17,897 nucleotides of DNA, from the NCBI GenBank assembly GCA_947452525.1, contig CANGCW010000007.1:1-17897 (forward strand). The letters run 5' to 3'. Source of the DNA: Actinomycetota bacterium (GTDB taxonomy: Bacteria > Actinomycetota > Actinomycetes > Nanopelagicales > Nanopelagicaceae). The notes under the pieces are model-generated. The model had not been told where the DNA came from. It searched no databases and saw nothing but the letters and a program-made list of their open reading frames with translations. Positions within the stretch are counted from its first letter, which is position 1; the number at the start of each line of letters is the position of its first letter. This document shows positions 13,126 through 17,897 of the stretch, piece by piece. A program made the translations under genes and the position numbers.

Positions 13126-14762
13126 CCGATGGTCCACTGATTGTTCAGAGCGATAAGACCCTCCTCCTCGACATTGATCATCCAGCGTCGAATGAGTGCC
13201 GCCGTGCCATCGCCTCGTTCGCTGAACTTGAGAAGTCACCAGAACACATCCATACCTACCGCTTAACTTCACTCGGTCTATGGAATGCGCGCGCTGCAGG
13301 ACTCGATGCAGAGCATGTTATCGACCAACTCTTGAAGTACTCGCGCTTTGCAGTGCCACATGCACTTCTTCTCGATATCTCGGACACGATGTCTCGTTAC
13401 GGTCGTCTTCGCCTTGAGTCTCATCCTGTCCACGGACTGACGCTCGTCTCAAGCGATGCCGCAGTTTTACGTGAAGTGACACGCGGCAAGAAAGTCGCTC
13501 CAATGCTCGGCATGCAGATCGATGAAGAGACGATCATCGTTCACCCTGGTCAACGTGGCTTCTTAAAGCAGGCGCTACTGAAGCTCGGCTGGCCGGCAGA
13601 AGATTTCGCGGGTTACGTTGATGGCCAGGCTCATCACATTGACCTTAAGCAAGATGGTTGGAATATCCGTAAGTATCAGGAACTGGCAGCTGAGGGTTTC
13701 TGGCATGGTGGCTCTGGCGTTGTTGTACTTCCCTGTGGTGCCGGAAAGACAATCGTTGGTGCTGCAGCGATGGCCCACGCAAAGGCAACGACTCTCATTC
13801 TGGTAACGAATACCGTCGCTGCGAGACAGTGGCGAGATGAACTCCTCCGCAGAACATCACTTCATGAGGATGAAATCGGTGAGTACTCAGGCTCACGTAA
13901 AGAGATTCGTCCAGTAACAATTGCGACCTACCAAGTACTTACAACAAAGCGCAAAGGTATCTACGCCCACCTCGAGCTCTTCGATGCTATCGACTGGGGT
14001 CTGATTATTTATGATGAGGTGCATCTACTTCCTGCGCCGATCTTTAGATTCACCGCTGATATCCAATCTCGCCGACGCCTAGGACTTACTGCAACGCTTG
14101 TCCGTGAAGATGGAATGGAGGGTGAGGTCTTCTCACTCATCGGACCAAAGCGCTTCGATGTCCCGTGGAAGGAGATTGAGTCGCAGGGCTATATCGCACC
14201 TGCTGATTGCGTAGAAGTTCGTATTACTTTGACTGATGCAGAGCGCCTCGAATATGCAACTGCCGAAGTCGAAGAGCGTTACCGCTTCTGCTCGACGACA
14301 GAGACCAAGAAGAATGTTGCGATTGCCCTTGCTAAGAAGCATGCGGATGAACAAGTACTGATCATCGGCCAATACATCGATCAACTCGACGCTCTCTCCG
14401 AAGCGCTCGGTGTCCCCATCATCAAGGGAGATACCCCACTGAAGGAGCGCGAAGAACTCTTCAACCTCTACCGCTCTGGCGAGATTAAATGCTTAGTGGT
14501 TTCGAAGGTAGCTAACTTCTCTATTGATCTACCTGATGCAACGATTGCCATTCAAGTCTCTGGAACATTTGGTTCACGGCAAGAGGAGGCACAACGCCTC
14601 GGTCGAGTACTCCGCCCAAAGGCAGATGGTCGTGGCGCCCGTTTCTACTCACTTGTTGCGCGCGATACCGTAGATCAAGATTTCGCACAGAACCGTCAGC
14701 GTTTCTTAGCTGAACAGGGTTATGCCTATCGCATCATTGATGCTGATGAGGTTCTCGCTTAA
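13122..14762 (+). CDS. XPB-type DNA repair helicase
   Basis: A superfamily 2 3'-5' DNA helicase of the bacterial XPB (ERCC3) family, like Rv0861c of M. tuberculosis (542 residues; here 546). An N-terminal damage-recognition-like region spans about 1-165. Helicase domain 1 has Walker A LPCGAGKT (203-210), motif Ia LILVTNTVAARQW (225-237), the DEVH box (298-301) and motif III GLTATLVRED (321-330). That last segment includes the R-E-D residues typical of XPB. Helicase domain 2 ends with motif VI QRLGRVLRPK (491-500). The start is GTG with AAGGA 6 nt upstream, overlapping the peptidase stop as GTGA. In eukaryotes XPB opens DNA in repair and transcription. In bacteria the physiological role is less clear, and the archaeal nuclease partner Bax1 is not encoded here. 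The 3' end overlaps a convergent glutaredoxin-like gene by 29 bases. Confidence 0.94.
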   Translation: MTDGPLIVQSDKTLLLDIDHPASNECRRAIASFAELEKSPEHIHTYRLTSLGLWNARAAGLDAEHVIDQLLKYSRFAVPHALLLDISDTMSRYGRLRLESHPVHGLTLVSSDAAVLREVTRGKKVAPMLGMQIDEETIIVHPGQRGFLKQALLKLGWPAEDFAGYVDGQAHHIDLKQDGWNIRKYQELAAEGFWHGGSGVVVLPCGAGKTIVGAAAMAHAKATTLILVTNTVAARQWRDELLRRTSLHEDEIGEYSGSRKEIRPVTIATYQVLTTKRKGIYAHLELFDAIDWGLIIYDEVHLLPAPIFRFTADIQSRRRLGLTATLVREDGMEGEVFSLIGPKRFDVPWKEIESQGYIAPADCVEVRITLTDAERLEYATAEVEERYRFCSTTETKKNVAIALAKKHADEQVLIIGQYIDQLDALSEALGVPIIKGDTPLKEREELFNLYRSGEIKCLVVSKVANFSIDLPDATIAIQVSGTFGSRQEEAQRLGRVLRPKADGRGARFYSLVARDTVDQDFAQNRQRFLAEQGYAYRIIDADEVLA

Positions 14763-14997
14763 TCGCTGCAGTAAATCTCTCTGGGTCAACTCGGAAGAAG
14801 TCGTGAACTTTTCCATTAATCGTCACTACCGGAATCTGCTCCCCGTACTTATATTCAAGATCGGGGTCGCCATCAATAAGCACCTTGGTTAGGTTAAATT
14901 GCAGGCTCTTTGCCAGTTCGTGAAGGGTCTCTTCCGCCACATCGCAGAGGTGGCATCCACTTCTCCCGTAGAGGAGAACATCAGGTAGCGTTTCCAC
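14734..14997 (-). CDS. Glutaredoxin/thioredoxin-like small redox protein
   Basis: An 87-residue glutaredoxin-family protein with the redox motif CHLC (C15, C18) in VLLYGRSGCHLCDVAEETL and the cis-proline segment IPVVTINGK, both in the expected places. It resembles the actinobacterial glutaredoxin-like family represented by Rv0508. GTG 14997 is preferred because AGAAAGG lies 8 nt upstream and it leaves the short N-terminus usual for the family. A TTG at 15015 would add six residues and has no ribosome site. The partner and substrate are unknown. The last 29 bases run antisense to the end of XPB, and the gene is divergent from the secreted protease gene, with 92 bp between starts. Confidence 0.85.
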   Translation of the reverse strand: METLPDVLLYGRSGCHLCDVAEETLHELAKSLQFNLTKVLIDGDPDLEYKYGEQIPVVTINGKVHDFFRVDPERFTAAIKREPHQHQ

Positions 14998-15089
14998 GAA
15001 TCGGGCCTTTCTCAATAGTTACTGAGACTTATCGTTCCAGTTCGAGAAGGCTACTCGTTGGGCTCTCGTGGGCACTACCCTTTCACCTT
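14998..15089. promoter_or_regulatory. Divergent region with a -10 element for the secreted metalloprotease gene
   Basis: TACCCT at 15076-15081 fits TANNNT and ends 8 nt before the ATG at 15090, so the plus-strand transcript would be nearly leaderless. No Shine-Dalgarno sequence precedes this ATG. A good -35 is not seen. For the minus-strand glutaredoxin-like gene only the AGAAAGG ribosome site (15012-15006) is clear. Confidence 0.35.
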
Positions 15090-17450
15090 ATGCGAGCGCT
15101 TCGTCGGGTTATCTCACTCATACTCTTAGGTTCAGCCCTCATTCCACTCTCTCCCGCGCAGGCTGAGAGCGTCCAATGGATTCCAGCTGGCTGGGTCAAT
15201 GAGTATGCAGCTGGCCACACCACAGCATCTGTAACCCGCTCCCCTGTTCTTCCTGCTGCTCACCTTGAAAAGGCGAGCCAGATGAACATCGTCTACACAA
15301 ATATGCCTGAAGATGAGAAGCCCGCTATTCAGGCAGCGGTCGATATCTGGGCAGCTAATTGGAAATCATCAGTTCCGGTAACAATCTCTGCAATCTATTC
15401 ACGCCAGGCCTCAACCTCCGTTCTTGCATCGGCGACTCCGGTGAAGTTCTTCCGCAATTTCAGCGGTGCACCAGATCGAGACCTCTACTACGCATCTGCT
15501 CTTGCAAATGCACTCGCTGGGAAAGATCTCGACACGAAGAACCCAGAGATTCAAATCAATATCAACTCTGTGATGGCGACGAGCTTCTATCTTGGTACCG
15601 ATGGAAACTGTCCGGCGGATGCCTACGATCTCGAATCCATTCTTCTCCATGAACTTGGCCATGGACTCGGCTTCCTCTCTAATAATAATTACGACTCCGC
15701 CTTTGGGTATGGTGCAATCGATCAACCAACTCCATACGATGCATATGCCCAACTTCCTGATGGTCGACGCCTCATGGATCTCGATTCACCGTCAAAGGAA
15801 CTCGGCGATGCGCTGACCAACGTTCTCGTCTGGTCTGGAAGAAATGGCATTGCAGCAAATAACGGTGTGAAGCCTGTTTTATATACGCCTAACCCGTATG
15901 AAGCGGGATCTTCCATAAGCCACCTCGATGAGCGCTCATTCTCTTCATCAGGTGAGAACGCGGTTATGACGCCGAATCTTGCTACCGGCGAGGTCTATCA
16001 CCTACCAGGATCGCTCTTACTTGCGATGTTGCAGGATCTCCGTGAGAAGCCCCCTGCAGGTGTTGTAACGGCTGCACCAAACGTCCCACGAAATGTTCGC
16101 GCTCTTGTTGGAGATAAGTCAGCAATTATTACCTTTGATCCACCCGTAAATTATCGAACCGCACAAGTGAGTTCATATACCGTGAAGGTGAATCAGACTG
16201 GTGCCATCTTCCAAAGTGATTCAAGCCCAGTCACCGTTACTGGCCTAAAGAATGGCCAGAATTACTCATTTACGATTACCGCAACAAATCGAGTTGGCTC
16301 ATCAGAGGCAGCGACCACTAATGCGGTTGTACCTCAAGCCTCCTGGATCCGAACAACTGTTGATGGCACAGCCGATGCTAAGAACTTAGCTGTCACTTCC
16401 TTTCAAGGTGCTCCATTGATTGCTTACTCTGATTCGAAAGATGGATCGCTCAAAGTTGCGACCTTCAACGGAAAGAAGTGGAACATCTCTACTGTTGATG
16501 GGAATGGTGGCTCTGGTGGTCGCACATCAAATGATGTCAGCGGATACATCTCGCTCTGCACCACTGGTACGGGCTCAAAGCAGGTATTGAATCTCTTCTA
16601 CGCTGATTTAACTGATAAGGATCTCCGCTACGCCTCTTACAACGGTAAGAAGTGGGCCTTCGATATCGTCGATGGCAACGGAGCTGCAGTACAGGATTAC
16701 AAGGAACTTGCCCGAGTTCGTACTGCAAGTGATGTCAGCGTCTCAAGTGCTTGTGTATCTACTCCGGCAGGGCTCCAAGTCTTCTATCGCGATGAGAGCC
16801 AGGGAATCCTGCTCGGTGCGGTTCGTAGCGCAGGAACATGGCACTACGAAGAGGTAGATGGCGACCGCAATACAGATGGCCGCACAACCGGCGATGTCGG
16901 TTTCCACGTGAAGGCGACTGCAATTGGCAAGACCGTCTACTTGCTCTATGACTCTGTTCTTAAAGTGAACCAAGATAAGGCCGCCATCCAAGGTGAGATT
17001 CGTCAGGCTGTTCGCGATACCGCATATCCAGAAGATTGGCTCTACACAACGCCAGATCGCACGGGTGCAACTGCAACAATCGCTGGCTATGACCTCGCAC
17101 TTTCCGTCGCTGGATCGGGCATCAACGCATCATGGCTCGCCTCTACCGGGCTCACAGTGCCAGCAGCAGATCAAGTTCGATGGACTTCTGTCACGCAGCA
17201 AGCGTCATTAGGCGCATCAACAACAGAGCGGTACGGAGTACCGAGTGCACCGATTGCAACGAATGGAAAGAAAATTCTCTTTGGCTGCGATGCTCGCCTC
17301 TGCGTGATTAATACTGCAGACCGAAAGATCTCACTCGTATCCACAGCGGAATTTAGTCTGTTGCAGAGCGTTCAGTGGATCACCTTAAATAAGGTCTCAT
17401 ACGCACTTGTTGGTGCGAATGGAAAGCTCTCGCTATTTAAGCAGGCTTAG
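15090..17450 (+). CDS. Secreted HEXXH metalloprotease with fibronectin type III domain and propeller-like repeats
   Basis: A 786-residue exported protein. Residues 1-25 form a signal peptide (MRALRR, hydrophobic core, cleavage after AQA). ATG 15090 was chosen because the open frame extends upstream without a sensible N-terminus and the signal peptide starts here. The peptidase domain spans about 60-320, with the zinc motif HELGHGLGF (H187, E188, H191) and a later AVMTPNL (291-297) that looks like the metzincin Met-turn. The residue at the usual third-ligand position (HEXXHXXGXXH/D) is S197, so another ligand, perhaps H278 in ISHLDE, is likely. A fibronectin III domain (about 331-415) follows. 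Residues about 418-700 carry recurring W-x-x-x-x-VDG units. Substrate unknown; probably acts on external protein. No LPXTG or membrane anchor is seen. The 3' end overlaps a convergent gene by 18 bases. Confidence 0.85.
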   Translation: MRALRRVISLILLGSALIPLSPAQAESVQWIPAGWVNEYAAGHTTASVTRSPVLPAAHLEKASQMNIVYTNMPEDEKPAIQAAVDIWAANWKSSVPVTISAIYSRQASTSVLASATPVKFFRNFSGAPDRDLYYASALANALAGKDLDTKNPEIQININSVMATSFYLGTDGNCPADAYDLESILLHELGHGLGFLSNNNYDSAFGYGAIDQPTPYDAYAQLPDGRRLMDLDSPSKELGDALTNVLVWSGRNGIAANNGVKPVLYTPNPYEAGSSISHLDERSFSSSGENAVMTPNLATGEVYHLPGSLLLAMLQDLREKPPAGVVTAAPNVPRNVRALVGDKSAIITFDPPVNYRTAQVSSYTVKVNQTGAIFQSDSSPVTVTGLKNGQNYSFTITATNRVGSSEAATTNAVVPQASWIRTTVDGTADAKNLAVTSFQGAPLIAYSDSKDGSLKVATFNGKKWNISTVDGNGGSGGRTSNDVSGYISLCTTGTGSKQVLNLFYADLTDKDLRYASYNGKKWAFDIVDGNGAAVQDYKELARVRTASDVSVSSACVSTPAGLQVFYRDESQGILLGAVRSAGTWHYEEVDGDRNTDGRTTGDVGFHVKATAIGKTVYLLYDSVLKVNQDKAAIQGEIRQAVRDTAYPEDWLYTTPDRTGATATIAGYDLALSVAGSGINASWLASTGLTVPAADQVRWTSVTQQASLGASTTERYGVPSAPIATNGKKILFGCDARLCVINTADRKISLVSTAEFSLLQSVQWITLNKVSYALVGANGKLSLFKQA
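16344..17183 (+). repeat. Degenerate coding repeats (W-x4-VDG units) in the secreted protease
   Basis: Tryptophan codons begin units at 16344, 16479, 16653, 16839, 17037 and perhaps 17181 (W419, W464, W522, W584, W650, W698), so unit lengths are 45, 58, 62, 66 and 48 residues. The first four units contain VDG five residues after W. Units 2 and 4 also share a GGRTSNDV / DGRTTGDV loop, and unit 3 has RTASDV in the same place. The beta-strand-like pattern suggests blades of a propeller. DNA-level repetition is weak, so this is an old duplication. Confidence 0.65.
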
Positions 17451-17897
17451 CGCAAAACCGTTCGCACTCTCGGAGATGAGTGCAATGCCAACATTGAGTT
17501 GATAGCGCGCAAATAGTGGCGCTGGCGATAGCTGATACGCAGCCTTTACCGTTGTGTTGCTATTAAGCACTTTATAATAAATGGTTTGTGCGCTCTTAGG
17601 CTTAAATGTTGGGATTCCAATGAGCGGACCTTTACCCGTGTAGATACGCCAGGAGTAAGTCGTTCCTTTGAAGGAGAGCAGCTTCGCTGGCGTTGCAGCT
17701 TTATATGTAACAATCTTTAACGGAGAAAATACTCCGGCGCTAGTGATTGTTGTATTAAAATCTTCACCTGCGATAGTGAATCCGGAGGCGCTCTCCACGA
17801 TGGAGTGTGGGTAGATAACGCCAGTTGCTGACGTTTGAAAAGTATTGAGAAGCGCACCGGTCGCTGAAATTTCCCAGACGATCAGAGTATTTAACTC
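17433..17897 (-). CDS. Unrecognised protein, C-terminal part (runs off the right edge)
   Basis: An open frame enters from the right edge and ends at TGA 17435-17433, giving 154 residues of C-terminal sequence. A GTG at 17798 is in frame, but the frame is open to the edge (LNTLIVWEISATGALLN at the entry), so the true start is probably outside the window. The composition is rich in Ser, Thr, Tyr, Ala and Gly with alternating hydrophobic residues, suggesting a beta-rich, probably exported protein. I see SYSTEM-wide no catalytic motif, no cysteine and no C-terminal anchor, and I do not recognise a family. It is convergent with the secreted protease and overlaps it by 18 bases, which favours a real coding frame but does not show a functional link. 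Confidence 0.6.
   Translation of the reverse strand, partial: ELNTLIVWEISATGALLNTFQTSATGVIYPHSIVESASGFTIAGEDFNTTITSAGVFSPLKIVTYKAATPAKLLSFKGTTYSWRIYTGKGPLIGIPTFKPKSAQTIYYKVLNSNTTVKAAYQLSPAPLFARYQLNVGIALISESANGFALSLLK

Noticed and set aside
9887..14762. A restriction, phage-defence or XPB-Bax1 nuclease system
   Set aside because: No nuclease, methyltransferase or Bax1-like gene is present. The third gene is a zinc exopeptidase, and the helicase and its companion are ordinary actinobacterial chromosomal genes.
14910..15089. Extension of the secreted protease upstream to an ATG at 14910
   Set aside because: The extra 60 residues have no hydrophobic or domain signal and would bury the signal peptide. 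They also overlap the glutaredoxin-like gene on the other strand.

Overview
The window looks like chromosome from a streamlined actinobacterium. The gene neighbourhoods have counterparts in Mycobacterium tuberculosis as I remember its gene order: the phosphatase/thioredoxin/ccdA/resB/ccsA block (compare Rv0525-Rv0529), the men genes, and the XPB helicase with its Rv0862c-like companion (compare Rv0861c-Rv0862c). Base composition by eye is near 50% GC, well below most soil actinobacteria. Genes are packed very tightly: most same-strand junctions overlap by 1 or 4 bases or sit within 15, and convergent genes overlap at their 3' ends. Together this suggests a small-genome planktonic actinobacterium (Nanopelagicales/acI type or similar). 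That placement is inference. I see no rRNA, tRNA, CRISPR, insertion sequence or prophage.

Region 1 (1-4486) is menaquinone biosynthesis in two divergent operons that share a 47-bp interval. On the minus strand, menB-menC-menD run leftwards and menD is cut by the window edge. On the plus strand, menE-menA overlap by ATGA. Together these cover SEPHCHC synthase, o-succinylbenzoate synthase and CoA ligase, DHNA-CoA synthase and the prenyltransferase. menF, menH, the DHNA-CoA thioesterase and the final methyltransferase are not here. Region 2 (4516-4773) is a small membrane protein of the PLDc_N type with a clear leaderless promoter.

Region 3 (4768-9003, minus) is one five-gene operon: histidine phosphatase, ResA/TlpA-like lipoprotein thioredoxin, CcdA, ResB and CcsA. 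It holds a complete System II cytochrome c maturation set. CcdA carries electrons out, the thioredoxin reduces apocytochrome cysteines, and ResB/CcsA deliver and attach haem. Placed beside menaquinone synthesis, it makes much of the window respiratory-chain assembly.

Region 4 (9054-14762, plus) starts with a SerB-like HAD phosphatase on its own leaderless promoter. Then comes a three-gene operon: an Rv0862c-like helicase-associated protein, an M20 metallopeptidase of the carboxypeptidase G2 type, and a bacterial XPB helicase. The peptidase sits between the two helicase-related genes and is translationally coupled to XPB. Region 5 (14734-17897) holds a glutaredoxin-like protein (minus, overlapping the XPB end), a large secreted HEXXH protein with a fibronectin III domain and propeller-like repeats, and the C-terminal part of an unrecognised protein running off the right edge.

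The most interesting points are a recurring leaderless arrangement (a TANNNT hexamer 6 to 9 bases before ATG), an E. coli-type MenB in an actinobacterium, the peptidase inside the XPB operon, and the secreted protease with a non-canonical zinc site and repeat tail. I found no clearly new defence or mobile system.
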